DNA from: Actinomycetota bacterium | GTDB taxonomy: Bacteria; Actinomycetota; Actinomycetes; S36-B12 | DNA length: 64,000 bases | Assembly: GCA_016717115.1 (NCBI GenBank) | Contig: JADKGE010000008.1 | Span: forward strand, 62,001-126,000 | Direction of reading: 5' to 3' | Shown here: positions 1 to 10,400 of the stretch, piece after piece | How positions within the stretch are numbered: position 1 is the stretch's first letter | Layout: the number at the start of each line of letters is the position of its first letter | Position numbers and translations under genes: made by a program | The notes under the pieces: model-generated | The model's input: only the letters and a program-made list of their open reading frames with translations | The model's database searches: none | Told to the model about the DNA's origin: nothing

Positions 1-490
1 CCTGCACGCGGTAGCCGCCGAGCAGGTTGACGGACTGCGGGGTGAGGCCAAGGTGGCCGATGACCGGCACGCCGGCATTGGCGAGAGCCTCGACCTGGGG
101 AAGCATCGGCGCGCCGCCCTCCAGCTTGACGGCATGCGCGCCGCCCTGCTTCATGAACGCTGCTGCGGTGTCCAGCGCCTGCGCGGGCGATGACTGGTAG
201 GAGCCGAACGGCAGGTCGGCGATGACCAAGGCCCGTGACGAGCCGCGCACGACGGCGCGGACGAGCGGGATGAGCTCGTCAACCGTGACGGGCAGTGTCG
301 AGTCATGGCCGTAGACGACCATGGCGGCCGAGTCGCCCACGAGCAGCGCCGGTATCCCGGCCTCATCGAAGATCTTCGCGGTCAGTGCGTCGTAGGCCGT
401 GATCATCGGCCACTTCTCGCCGCGTCGGGTTGCCTCCGCCAGATCGCGCATCGTCACGCGACGGCCTTCGGGCACGCCATAGAAGGACAT
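1..490 (-). CDS. panB: 3-methyl-2-oxobutanoate hydroxymethyltransferase (partial)
   Basis: Ketopantoate hydroxymethyltransferase moves a hydroxymethyl group from 5,10-methylene-tetrahydrofolate to 2-oxoisovalerate, the first committed step to pantothenate and CoA. Translation starts at the ATG at 488-490 (MSFYGVPEG) and leaves the left edge after 163 codons, roughly 60% of the usual length of about 270. Family landmarks are clear: ITAYDALTAKIFDEAG (residues 30-45), the metal-binding VGDS (51-54), VKLEGG and GHLGLTPQSVNLLGGYRVQ at the cut end. It is divergent from the MFS gene, with 160 bp between them. The fold and start are certain; the missing C-terminus cannot be judged. Confidence 0.95.
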   Translation of the reverse strand, partial: MSFYGVPEGRRVTMRDLAEATRRGEKWPMITAYDALTAKIFDEAGIPALLVGDSAAMVVYGHDSTLPVTVDELIPLVRAVVRGSSRALVIADLPFGSYQSSPAQALDTAAAFMKQGGAHAVKLEGGAPMLPQVEALANAGVPVIGHLGLTPQSVNLLGGYRVQ

Positions 491-650
491 CGTCTACTCC
501 GATCTCGAGGCTCCTCGGTGGAGTCCCCGGACGCCTACATGATGGCATGCCCGGTGCCGAAAAGACGAGCCTGTCCCGCGTGGCGTCAATACGCTACGTT
601 GGCGTTTCGTTAGTGGGCACGATCGTCGATGCCCCGGATCGGAGACCCGC

Positions 651-2359
651 ATGCCGACGAACGCGTGGATGACGTCCGGAGAGGGCCACCCGAGGCGATG
701 GGCCATCCTCGCCGTGCTCGTGGTCAGCCTCCTTGTCGTCGTGCTCGACAACACCATCCTGAACATCGCGCTGCCCACGATCCAGCGTGACCTCAACGCC
801 TCGCAGAGCGAGTTGGTGTGGGCGGTCGACTCGTACATCCTCGTCTTCGCGTCGCTGCTGTTCACGTGGGGCGTGGTCGGCGATCGCGTGGGGCGCAAGA
901 AGGTGCTCATCATCGGGCTGACGATCTTCGGGATCGCGTCGGCGATCTGCGCGTTCTCGGTCTCGGCGAACATGCTCATCGGCTTCCGGGCGCTCATGGG
1001 CGTCGGCGGCGCCGCCGTCCTGCCGACGACTCTCGCCATCATCACCGTGGTCTTCCCGCCGCACGAGCGCGGCAAGGCCATCGGCGCCTGGGCCGGCGGA
1101 GTGGGTGCGGCCGTCGCTCTCGGCCCCGTCCTGGGCGGCATCCTGCTCGAGCATCCCGAGTGGAGCAACTGGCTGACCGGTAACGACTGGGGGTCGGTGT
1201 TCCTCATCAACGTCCCGATCGTCATCGTCGGCCTGTTCTTCATCTGGCGCGTCGTGCCCGAGACGAAGAACCCCATCCGAGGAAGCTCGACATCCCCGGC
1301 CTGCTCATCTCCGCGAGCGGACTGATCCTGCTCGTCTACGGCATCATCAACGCGTCATCCACGCGCGACTGGCTGGCCCCGTCAGTCGTGGTTCCCATGG
1401 CGGCCGGCATCGTCCTCATCGCGTTCTTCCTCTGGACCGAGGCACGCAGCGATCACGCCAGCTTCGACGTGTCGCTCTTCCGCAACCGCGGCTATGCGGT
1501 GAGCCTCGCGGCGGTGAGCCTGTCGTTCTTCGCCATGTCCGGCATCACGTTCTCGCTGCCGTTCTACCTCCAGATCCTGCGGGGCTACTCCACGCTCGCT
1601 GCCGGCCTGTGCTTCCTGCCCTTCGCACTCGGCCAGCTCATCGCCGCCCCGCGCAGCGCCGCGATGGTCAAGCGATTCGGCTACCGACCGGTCATGACGG
1701 TCGGACTCGTCTTCGTCGCCGTGTCGATGTTCATGCTCGCGCGGGTGCCGATGGATGCGCCCCTGTGGGCCCTGCTGGTCGTGTTCTTCCTGTTCGGCTT
1801 CGGTATGGGCAATGTCATCGCCCCCGGGTCGACGGTGATGCAGAACGTGCTGCCGCTCGCCAGGGCGGGCGCGGGATCGGCGGTGCAGAACACCGTTCGT
1901 CAGGTGGCCGGCGCCCTCGGCGTGGCCATCGTCGGCACCGTCCTCGCGACGCAGTACGCCGCGAACCTCACATCGGTCCTTGACAAGGTTCCGTCGACGT
2001 TCCCCGACGAGGCCAAGCAGGCGGCCACCGAGTCCGTCATCGCTGCCGACCAGATCCTCAACCAGGCGCTCGCCCAGGGTGCGCCCGCGGCGGTCATCGA
2101 CCCACTGCGCGCCGGCGCCTACGAGGCCTTCCTCAGCGCCGCGCACGTGACCTCCTACATCTCCCTCGTCGTGGTCGTCATCGCTGCGCTGCTCGTCGCC
2201 TTCCTCCTGCCGCAGATCACCCCGCCGGAGCGAGGGGACCGGGCCGTCGGCGCTCCGAAGGATCCCGCAGACGCCCTCGTGCGCGAGGAGATCGAGCACT
2301 ACTCGGAGGAGGCGGCCGAGGAGTACGGACTGCCCGGGAAGCCCGGACCGGAAGCATGA
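651..2359 (+). pseudogene. DHA2-type MFS multidrug exporter, frameshifted
   Basis: Drug:proton antiporter of the 14-helix DHA2 (EmrB/QacA) group. The first part (651 to about 1275) has the N-terminal helices with motif A (GDRVGRKK, about residues 80-87) and motif C in the fifth helix (GAAVALGPVLGG). The second part continues in another frame from about 1275 (KLDIPGLLISASG) to the TGA at 2357-2359. Restoring one C in the run at 1271-1274 joins VPETKN to PRKLDIPG and gives a full protein of about 569 residues. So a single-base deletion, real or from the assembly, splits an otherwise intact gene. The stop overlaps the start of the TetR gene (ATGA), which suggests an exporter with a co-transcribed local repressor. 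Confidence 0.85.
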
Positions 2360-2985
2360 GCCTGACGGCGAGCGCCGTGGTCGGGGGCACGGCGGGCGCG
2401 CGGAAGGGTCGGCCCCGCGACGAGCGCATCGACCAGGACATCACCCGTGCGGCACTCGAGGTGCTCGCCGACGTCGGGTTCGACCGGTTCTCCGTGGAGG
2501 CCGTCGCGCAGAGGGCCCGGGTCGCCAAGACCACCGTCTATCGGCGATTCCCCAATCGGGAGGAACTCATCGCCGGGGCGCTCGAACGGCTCAACGACGA
2601 CCTGCCGGCGGAGCCGCCCACGGGAGACGTGCGCCGTCAACTGGTCGAGGTGCTCGACGCGATTCGCCGTCGCACGCCCGACTCCGCGCGCGGGCGGATC
2701 CTCATGCATGCGGTGGGCGAGGGGGCGCGCGAGCCCGCACTGGCCGAACTCGTGCACGAGCGGGTGCTGGCACCCAGACGCCGACTGCTGCGCGCCGTCA
2801 TCCAGGGCGGAATCGACAGCGGGGAGCTGCGTTCCGACATCGACGCGGACGTCATCATCCCGGTGCTGGTCGGCCCGATGTTGTACCTCGGGATGTGGAA
2901 CATGTGCGACGTCGCGCAGCGCGTGAGCGTTGCGGACGTCGTCGACCTGCTCATGAAGGGGCTGACTCGCGCCAACGACTCGTGA
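2356..2985 (+). CDS. TetR/AcrR family transcriptional regulator
   Basis: A one-domain TetR repressor of 209 residues. The N-terminal helix-turn-helix lies at about residues 45-66 (FSVEAVAQRARVAKTTVYRRF), preceded by a basic tail (RKGRPRDER). The rest is the helical ligand-binding and dimer domain. The ATG overlaps the MFS stop by 4 nt, so translation is coupled and the likely job is drug-responsive repression of the exporter. The ligand is unknown. The last 35 nt overlap the convergent nadE gene. No clear operator palindrome was seen in the 491-650 divergent region, so autoregulation is only inferred. Confidence 0.9.
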   Translation: MSLTASAVVGGTAGARKGRPRDERIDQDITRAALEVLADVGFDRFSVEAVAQRARVAKTTVYRRFPNREELIAGALERLNDDLPAEPPTGDVRRQLVEVLDAIRRRTPDSARGRILMHAVGEGAREPALAELVHERVLAPRRRLLRAVIQGGIDSGELRSDIDADVIIPVLVGPMLYLGMWNMCDVAQRVSVADVVDLLMKGLTRANDS

Positions 2986-4621
2986 TCGGCAGCCGGCGGT
3001 CGCGGCCGAAGGCGCGCAGCGAGATCTTGGTTCCGGGCGGGTACTGACGGCGCTTGTACTCGGCGAGGTCCGTCAACCGCAGGATACGTTCGACGACTCC
3101 GGGCTCGAATCCAGCGCGGACGAGGTCGACGGCGCTGTGGTCGCCGGCCACGTACGCCTCCAGAAGCTGGTCGAGGAGGTCGTAGTCGGGGAGCGAGTCG
3201 GAGTCCTTCTGGTCGGGTCGGAGCTCGGCGCTGGGTGGCTTCTCGATGCTGCTGGCCGGGATCGGCGGCGTCTCGCCGTCGGCCGTCGCCCGCTCGTTGC
3301 GCCAGCGCGCGAGATCCCAGACGAGCGTCTTCGGCACGTCCTTGATCGGCGCGAAGCCCCCGACGGCATCGCCGTAGATCGTCGAGTAGCCGACGGAGAG
3401 CTCGCTCTTGTTGCCGGTGGCCAGGACGAGGTGCCCCTCCTGGTTCGAGATCGCCATCAACGTGGTGCCGCGCACGCGAGCCTGCAGGTTCTCCTCGGCC
3501 AGGCCCGTGAGCGTGAGTCCGGCCATGTAGGCGTCGACCATCGGCGCGATCGGCACGGTGCGGATGAGCGCACCGGTGCGCTGGGCCAGCTCGTAGGCGT
3601 CGTCGATCGAATGCTGCGACGAGTAGCGGCTGGGCATGGCGACGCCGAACACCCGTCCGGCCCCGAAGGCGTCGCACGCGATCGCCGCCACCAGCGCCGA
3701 GTCGATGCCGCCGCTCAGTCCAAGGAGAACCGACCGGAATCCGTTCTTCTCGACATAGTCACGCAGGCCCATGACGAGTGCGGCATACACCTCGGCCAAC
3801 GGCTCGAGACGCGCTGCCGCGGGTTGGGGGACGGGCGATTCGGTGTCGATGTCCACGCACATCAGCGCCTGCTCGAACTGCGGTGCCCGCGCGATCACCG
3901 TGCCGTCGGCAGCCACCACGAGCGAGTCCCCGTCGAACACCAGCTCGTCCTGGCCGCCGATCATGTTCACATAGACGACAGTCGCCCCCGACTCGCGGGC
4001 CCGCACCCGGCACAGGGACAGGCGCACGTCGTCCTTGTCCCGCTCGTAGGGCGAGGCGTTGAGCACAGCGAGCACGTCGCACCGTGCCTCGCGTGCCCAG
4101 GCGACCGGGCCGCCCTCCTGCCAGAGGTCCTCGCAGATCGCCACGGCGACGGAGGTCCCGCCGATCGACAGGATGAGGGGCTCGTCGCCCGGCACGAAGT
4201 AGCGCGCCTCGTCGAAGACCCCGTAGTTGGGCAGGTGGTGCTTGACGTAGCGATGCGTGACCGTGCCGTGCTGCACGACGGCAGCGGCGTTGACGGGCGC
4301 ACGACGAGGGCGTCCGGCGGCGGACCGCGCGTCGTCGTCGAGGTAGTCGAGGTAGCCCACCAGGCACGTGAGGTCGCCGTATCCGTCGTCGGCGAGGTTG
4401 CGGGCCAGGTCGTGCAGCGCGGCGCGGGACGCATCCTGGAAGGACGGTCGCAGCGCGAGGTCCTCGACAGGGGTAGCCGGTCAGGACCATCTCCGGCAGC
4501 ACCAGGAGATCGGCGCCCTGGGCGACGGCCTGAGCCGCCGCACTCCGCACGAGGCGGCGTTGCCCGGCAGGTCGCCCACGGTGGGATTCAGCTGGGCGAG
4601 GGCGATCGACAGTCGGGCCAC
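2951..4621 (-). pseudogene. nadE: glutamine-dependent NAD+ synthetase with two compensating indels
   Basis: Makes NAD+ from deamido-NAD+, ATP and glutamine. An N-terminal nitrilase-like glutaminase domain (ALAQLNPTVGDLPG, then LLVLPEMVLTGYP) is followed by the synthetase domain with the P-loop LSGGIDSALVAAI. Starting from the GTG at 4619-4621, the frame breaks near 4553 (one base missing after GNA) and is restored near 4469 (one extra base inside GYPVEDLALRPSF). Between the breaks the sequence is normal NadE in another frame. With both corrected, the product is about 556 residues, normal for the two-domain enzyme. As read, the first ATG of the uninterrupted part is at 4360, which would remove about a third of the glutaminase domain. 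Two opposite errors so close together suggest an assembly error more than decay. Confidence 0.85.
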
Positions 4622-4640
4622 GACGCGACACTACTGCGGC

Positions 4641-5197
4641 CCGGAGTCGGTGCGGTTGCGTTGACGGGTTCGACAGCGCCGGCGTCTGTCGCGCCGGTGT
4701 CGCCATCGGCCACGCTCACGTCAACCGCGCCGGGGGCGAGTTCCGGTATCACGGTCGACTGGACCACCCACACCGCTTGGGTGTCCTCAGTCTTCACGGT
4801 CGACTTCACGGGCTTCACCGCGCGCAACGCCTTCGGGCCGGTGGCGTGCGGTGGTGACGCGGCGGTCACGATCGCCGGAATGACGGCAGCAAACGACTGC
4901 ACCTGGTCCCAAGGAGTCAGCGGAGCCCGGCTCACCTTCGTTCTGGTGATCCCCGGCGGCCCGAGCTTGCTCAATGCGGCCTCGCGGCTTGTGCTCTCGG
5001 ATGCGCTTGTCACGAACCCGTCGACCCCCGGCTCCTACGACATCAGCGTGAGCATGGACGGATCCCCGGCGGGTACTGCCACGACGAGCGTCACCATTGG
5101 TGCTGCCCGCTGGTCAGCCTCGTGGGCGGCGTGGATGAACTCAGGGATCGGTGGCTGGGTCTGCAATCGTGAGGAGTACTGGACCGGCAGCGGGTGA
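4641..5197 (+). pseudogene. C-terminal fragment of a secreted/cell-surface protein
   Basis: About 185 codons read without a credible start: the upstream part of this frame is only the antisense of nadE, and the nearest in-frame candidate is a TTG at 4661. The peptide is rich in Ser/Thr/Ala/Val (SASVAPVSPSATLTSTAPGA-like), with Ig- or beta-sandwich-like segments (SYDISVSMDGSPAGTATTS) and a short Trp/Cys-rich tail (GGWVCNREEYWTGSG). This composition is typical of actinobacterial cell-wall surface proteins. The lack of a signal peptide and start, directly next to the nadE start, suggests a leftover tail from a deletion or rearrangement. It could also be a mis-joined region. Confidence 0.4.
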
Positions 5198-5273
5198 GCC
5201 TCTCGACTGGCTCCCGGGCACAAGCGATAGCGACGTCTGCGGCGCGGAGCATGGCTCACGTGAGTGCGGCGAG

Positions 5274-5289
5274 TTAACCCGCCCGTAAC
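5274..5289 (+). promoter_or_regulatory. GlnR-like half operator upstream of glnA2
   Basis: TTAAC, six bases, GTAAC at 24-39 nt upstream of the glnA2 ATG. The actinobacterial GlnR half site is gTnAc-n6-GaAAc; this differs at two positions. A similar element lies before glnA1. The match is by eye and short, so only moderate support. Confidence 0.35.
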
Positions 5290-5312
5290 ACGAAAAGGGC
5301 CACTATGGGCGT

Positions 5313-6650
5313 ATGGACAAGCAGGCCGAGTTCGTGCTCCGCACCATCGAGGAACGCGACATCCGTTTCGTCCGGCTGTGGTTCACCGATGTGCTCGGCA
5401 CGCTCAAGTCCGTCGCGATAGCTCCGGCTGAACTGGAGGGCGCCTTCGCCGAGGGGATCGGTTTCGACGGGTCCGCCATCGAGGGCTTCGCACGCGTATT
5501 CGAGTCCGACATGCTTGCGAAGCCGGACCCCGCGACGTTCTCGCTGCTGCCCTGGCGAAACGAGGGCCCCGGCGTCGCCCGATTGTTCTGCGACATCCTC
5601 ATGCCCGACGGTGCCCCCTCCTACGCCGATCCGCGGTACGTGCTGAAGCGCACGCTGGGCAAGGCCGCCGACCTGGGCTTCACCTTCTACACGCACCCCG
5701 AGGTCGAGTTCTACCTGTTCAAGGGCGCGCCGGTGCCAGGCGTGACGCCGGTCCCTGTCGACGGCTACGGGTACTTCGACAACACCCCGCACGGCGTCGC
5801 GCACGACTTCCGCCGGCAGGCCATCACCCTGCTGGAGCAGATGGGCATCTCCGTCGAGTTCAGCCATCACGAGGGCGGGCCGGGGCAGCAGGAGATCGAC
5901 CTGCGGTACGCCGACGCGCTGACCACGGCCGACAACCTCATGACCTTCCGGCTCGTCGTCCAGGAGGTCGCCCTCGAGCAGGGCCTGTACGCCTCCTTCA
6001 TGCCCAAGCCCTTCCGCGACTACCCCGGCTCCGGCATGCACACGCACCTGTCGCTGTTCGAAGGAGACCGCAACGCGTTCTTCGAGGCCGGTGCGGAGTT
6101 CCAGCTGTCCAAGGTGGCGCGGTCCTTCATCGCCGGCCTCCTCGTGCACGCGCCCGAGATCACGGCGGTCACCAACCAGTGGGTCAACTCCTACAAGCGA
6201 CTCGCCGGAGGCGCCGAGGCCCCTGCCTGGATCTGCTGGGGCCACAACAACCGTTCGTCGCTCATCCGAGTCCCGATGTACAAGCCGTCCAAGGGCAACA
6301 GCACGCGCATCGAGTTCCGCTCGCTGGACAGCGCAGCCAACCCCTACCTGGCGTTCGCGGTACTGCTGGCCGCTGGGCTCAAGGGCATCGAGGAGGGCTA
6401 CGAGCTGCCGCGGGGCGCGGAGGACGACGTCTGGTCCCTGACCGAGGCCGAGCGGCGGGCGATGGGCATGAAGCCGCTCCCGTCGAGCCTCAACCAGGCG
6501 ATCCAGTCGATGGAGCGTTCCGAGCTCGTCGCGGAGACCCTCGGCGAGCATGTCTTCGACTTCTTCCTGCGCAACAAGCAGGCGGAGTGGGAGGAATACC
6601 GACGCCAGGTGACGCAGTGGGAGCTGGACCGCTACCTTCCGTTGTTGTGA
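5313..6650 (+). CDS. glnA2: Glutamine synthetase type I, GlnA2-like
   Basis: A 445-residue glutamine synthetase family protein (ATP-dependent amidation of glutamate). Signature segments are GFDGSAIEGFARVFESDM (residues 50-67), the metal/glutamate-binding HPEVEFYLF, MPKPFRDYPGSGMHTHLSLF (catalytic loop with the conserved His) and IEFRSLDSAANPYL. The adenylylation motif of GlnA1 (LYxLPP) is absent; the equivalent stretch is VWSLTEAERRAMG, so GlnE next door probably does not modify this one. It is first in a run with the amidotransferase (GTGA overlap) and glnE (ATGA overlap). In M. tuberculosis, glnA2 also adjoins glnE. Confidence 0.93.
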   Translation: MDKQAEFVLRTIEERDIRFVRLWFTDVLGTLKSVAIAPAELEGAFAEGIGFDGSAIEGFARVFESDMLAKPDPATFSLLPWRNEGPGVARLFCDILMPDGAPSYADPRYVLKRTLGKAADLGFTFYTHPEVEFYLFKGAPVPGVTPVPVDGYGYFDNTPHGVAHDFRRQAITLLEQMGISVEFSHHEGGPGQQEIDLRYADALTTADNLMTFRLVVQEVALEQGLYASFMPKPFRDYPGSGMHTHLSLFEGDRNAFFEAGAEFQLSKVARSFIAGLLVHAPEITAVTNQWVNSYKRLAGGAEAPAWICWGHNNRSSLIRVPMYKPSKGNSTRIEFRSLDSAANPYLAFAVLLAAGLKGIEEGYELPRGAEDDVWSLTEAERRAMGMKPLPSSLNQAIQSMERSELVAETLGEHVFDFFLRNKQAEWEEYRRQVTQWELDRYLPLL

Positions 6651-7417
6651 CCGCCCAGCCGTACGTCCTGGCGATCCAGAACGATCCCACCGACCCGCCC
6701 CTGCTCGTCGGCGAGTGGCTGGCCGAGGACGGGATCCACGTCGAGGTCATCGAGGCATGCTTCGGGGCTCCCGTGCCCTCTGCCGTCCCCTCGGGGGTCC
6801 ACGGCATCCTTCCGCTGGGCGGCGCGATGGGCGCCAATGACGACGCGATCGCGCCATGGCTGGTCGCCGAGCGCAGCCTCCTACGCGACGCCGTCGAGCG
6901 CGGCATCCCCGTTCTCGGCCTCTGCCTCGGCGGGCAGCTGCTGGCGGCTGCCAACGGCGGCTTCGTCGAGCTCGGACCGGTCACCGAAATCGGGGTCGTC
7001 GACGTCCAGCGCACGGTCGACGGCCTCCTCGACCCGGTCCTCTCTGCGGCGGTGCCCCGGGCCGGGTCGGACATCCCCGCGGCCCAGTGGCATCAGGACC
7101 ACATCGCGGAGCTGCCCGACTCAGCCGTGCTCCTGCTCACCAATGCCGCCTGCCCCGTGCAGGGCTTCCGGCTCGGTGACTGCGCCTACGGACTTCAGCT
7201 GCACCCGGAGGTCGATGCCGCGACCTTCGCATCCTGGGCGGACATGACGGACGAGGCGCTCGACCGCTCGGGCCGCGATCCGCGCACGGCCAGCGCCGAA
7301 GTGTACGAGGCGGAGCGTGACCTCATCTCCGCTTGGCGCCCGGTCACGCGCGCCTGGGGCGACCTCGTGCGCAGCCACGCCCGCGACGACGACCGACAGC
7401 TCACGCCGCCGGCATGA
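6647..7417 (+). CDS. Class I glutamine amidotransferase-like protein
   Basis: A 256-residue stand-alone class I glutamine amidotransferase. The nucleophile elbow GLCLGGQLLA carries the catalytic Cys, and YGLQLHPEV carries the His and Glu of the triad. GTG at 6647-6649 is chosen because it overlaps the glnA2 stop (GTGA) and gives a sequence that begins in the family fold. The end overlaps glnE (ATGA). Being sandwiched between glnA2 and glnE suggests a role in glutamine use or in breakdown of gamma-glutamyl compounds (PuuD-like enzymes share this fold), but no acceptor subunit is nearby and the substrate is unknown. Confidence 0.85.
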   Translation: MTAQPYVLAIQNDPTDPPLLVGEWLAEDGIHVEVIEACFGAPVPSAVPSGVHGILPLGGAMGANDDAIAPWLVAERSLLRDAVERGIPVLGLCLGGQLLAAANGGFVELGPVTEIGVVDVQRTVDGLLDPVLSAAVPRAGSDIPAAQWHQDHIAELPDSAVLLLTNAACPVQGFRLGDCAYGLQLHPEVDAATFASWADMTDEALDRSGRDPRTASAEVYEAERDLISAWRPVTRAWGDLVRSHARDDDRQLTPPA

Positions 7418-10400
7418 TCGACCGCCGCAACTCCGACACTGGCCGCCTGATCCGCGCCGGCCTCCAGGACCTCGACCTCGCGCGACGCCTGTGCGAGTCG
7501 CCGCGGCTGGAGCCGTTGCTGACCGAGGACGGGTACGGCGACGTCCTGGCCGACATCGGTGCCGCCGCTGATCCCGACCAGGCGCTGCTCCTGCTCGTCC
7601 GCATCCTGGACGCCTGCGACGAGCGCGAATGGCGACGTCTCGTCTCCTCCCTGCAGGCCGACGACGACCTGAGACGACGCCTCATCGACGTCGTGGGGAT
7701 GTCCGAGGCGCTGGGCGACTTCATGGCGAGGCACCGCGGCACCTGGTCGGTCCTCGCCGACGGCGAGGCGCTGACACAGGCGCCGTCGGCCCGGCGCATG
7801 CGCGACGACCTCCTGCGAGCGGTCGGGGCGCACCCCGAGATGGCCCAGCCCGTGGCGTCCTCGAACACGGAACCCGTGCTCAACGCACTGCGCGTCGCCT
7901 ACCGCACGGAGTTGCTGGGGATCGCGGCCCGCGACCTCAGCGGCCTGGCCACGATGGACACCATCGCCGCCTGGCTGTCGGATCTGGCCGATGCCGTCCT
8001 CGAGGCCGCGCTGGCCGTGGCGCGCTCCGGTGTCGGCGACACGTGGGAGGCATGCCGGTTCGCGGTCATCGGCATGGGCAAGTGCGGTGCCCGAGAGCTG
8101 AACTACGTCAGCGACGTCGACGTGATCTTCGTCGCGGAGCCGGCCGACGGCGCTGACGAGCAGCAGGCGCTTGCCGCGGCAACCGCACTCGCCACCGGTC
8201 TCATGCGGGCATGCACCGCCGCGACGTCCGAGGGCTCGATCTGGGAGGTCGACCCGGCACTGCGCCCAGAGGGCAAGCAGGGCGCGCTCGTCCGCACCAT
8301 CGCGTCACATGTCGGCTACTACGAGCGATGGGCGAAGACGTGGGAGTTCCAGGCGCTGCTGAAGGCTCGCCCGGTGGCCGGCGACCTCATGCTCGGAGCC
8401 GAGTACGTCGACGCCGTCTCGCCCTTCGTCTGGAGCGCGGCCGACCATCCGGGGTTCGTCGAGGACGTGCAGGCCATGCGACGACGCGTCGAGCAGCACG
8501 TGCCGGCGCGGGTGGCCGACCGGGAGCTGAAGCTCGGCCCGGGCGGGCTGCGCGACGTCGAGTTCGCCGTTCAGCTGCTCCAGCTCGTGCACGGCCGCAG
8601 CGACGTGATGCTGCGCAGCCCCACCACCATGGCAGCGCTCGAGTCGCTGGCGACGTGGGGCTACGTCGGCCGAGACGATGCCGCCACGCTCGCCGACGCG
8701 TACCGGTTCCTGCGCACCCTCGAGCATCGACTGCAGCTGTATCGCCTGCGTCGCACCCACACGATGCCCGAGGACGACCGCGACCTTCGCCGTCTCGGCC
8801 GCTCGCTGGGATACCGCCAGGACCCCGTCGGAGAGCTCGTCGGCGTCTGGCGCAGGCACGCTCGCGAGGTGCGCCGGCTGCACGAGAAGCTCTTCTACCG
8901 GCCGCTTCTCCAGTCGGTGGCCCGGCTCGACGCAGGCGAGGCGAGACTGTCGCTTCAGGCGGCCGAGCAGCGGCTGGAAGCCCTCGGCTACATCGATCCC
9001 CAGAGTGCGCTGCGCCATCTGCAGGCGCTGACGTCGGGGGTCAGCCGTCGTGCCGCGATCCAGCGCACCCTGCTCCCGGTGATGCTGGGCTGGTTCGCCG
9101 ACGCGCCGGACCCGGACGCCGGACTTCTGGGCTTCCGTCGGGTCAGCGACGCACTAGGCGCCACCCACTGGTACCTCCGGCTGCTTCGCGACGAGTCGGT
9201 GGTGGCGGAGCGGCTCGCCCGGGTGCTGGCCACCAGCCGGTACGCCACTGATCTGCTCATGAGGGCGCCGGAGTCCGTGGCCATGCTCGCCGACGAGAGC
9301 GACCTCGAGCCGCGCACCCTCGCCTCGCTCCAGGCGGAGGTCGCCTCGGTGGTGGAGCGGCACGACGAGCCGGAGAGTGCAGTGGCGGCCATCCGCTCGA
9401 TGCGCCGGCGGGAGCTCTTCCGCATCGCGGCGGCCGAGGTGCTGCGCACTGCCGATCCCGAGCAGGCCGGCGCCGCCCTCAGCGACGTGGCGACCGCCGC
9501 CGTCGAGGGTGCCCTGCGCGTGGCGCGCTACTCCACTGCGGGCGCCGGTGAGGACGTCGTCGCGTTCGCCGTCGTCGGCATGGGCCGCTTCGGCGGTCAC
9601 GAACTCGGCTTCGGCAGCGACATCGACGTCATCTTCGTGTTCGATCCACGACCCGGCGTCGACGAGACCGTGGCGACGCGGGCAGCGGCCGCGCTCGCCG
9701 AGGAGATGCGCCGGCTGCTTATGGCGCCCAGCGGTGATCCGCCGGTCGATATCGACGCGGGCCTGCGGCCCGAGGGCAAGCAGGGGCCACTGGTGCGCTC
9801 GCTCGGCTCCTATGCCGCCTACTACGAGCGCTGGTCGGCGACGTGGGAGGCGCAGGCGCTGCTGCGCGCCGCCTTCACGGCGGGCGACCGGGACCTCGGC
9901 GGGGCGTTCATGGAGCTCGTCGACGGCATCCGCTGGGGCGGCACCCTCAGCGGCGACGAGCTCACCGAGGTGCGTCGGCTCAAGGCCCGCATGGAGGCCG
10001 AGCGCCTCCCTCGGGGCGCGAATCCCAATATGCACACCAAGCTCGGAAGGGGTGGGCTCAGCGACGTGGAGTGGGTCGTGCAGATGCTGCAGATGCAGCA
10101 CGCGCGCGAGGTGCCGACGCTGCGCACCACCCGCACGCTCGCGGCCCTGGAGGCGGCCAGGCAGGCCGGACTCATCGAGGACGGCGACGCGCGTGAGCTC
10201 GCCGAGTCGTGGCAGCTCGCCACGGCGATCCGCAACGCGGTGATGCTCGTGCGCGGTCACGCCAGCGACATGGTGCCCGTGGACGTGCGCGAACTGCGCG
10301 CCGTGGCCTTCGTCCTCGGCTACCCGGTGGGCGACTCGGGCCGACTGCTTGAGGACTACCTGAGAGTGACGCGCAGGGCACGGCTGGTGTTCGAGCGGCT

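Noticed and set aside
3137..4640. Very long plus-strand reading frame opposite nadE
   Set aside because: It is antisense to clear NadE sequence and full of Arg/Asp/Val-biased residues; only the portion after 4640 looks like real protein.
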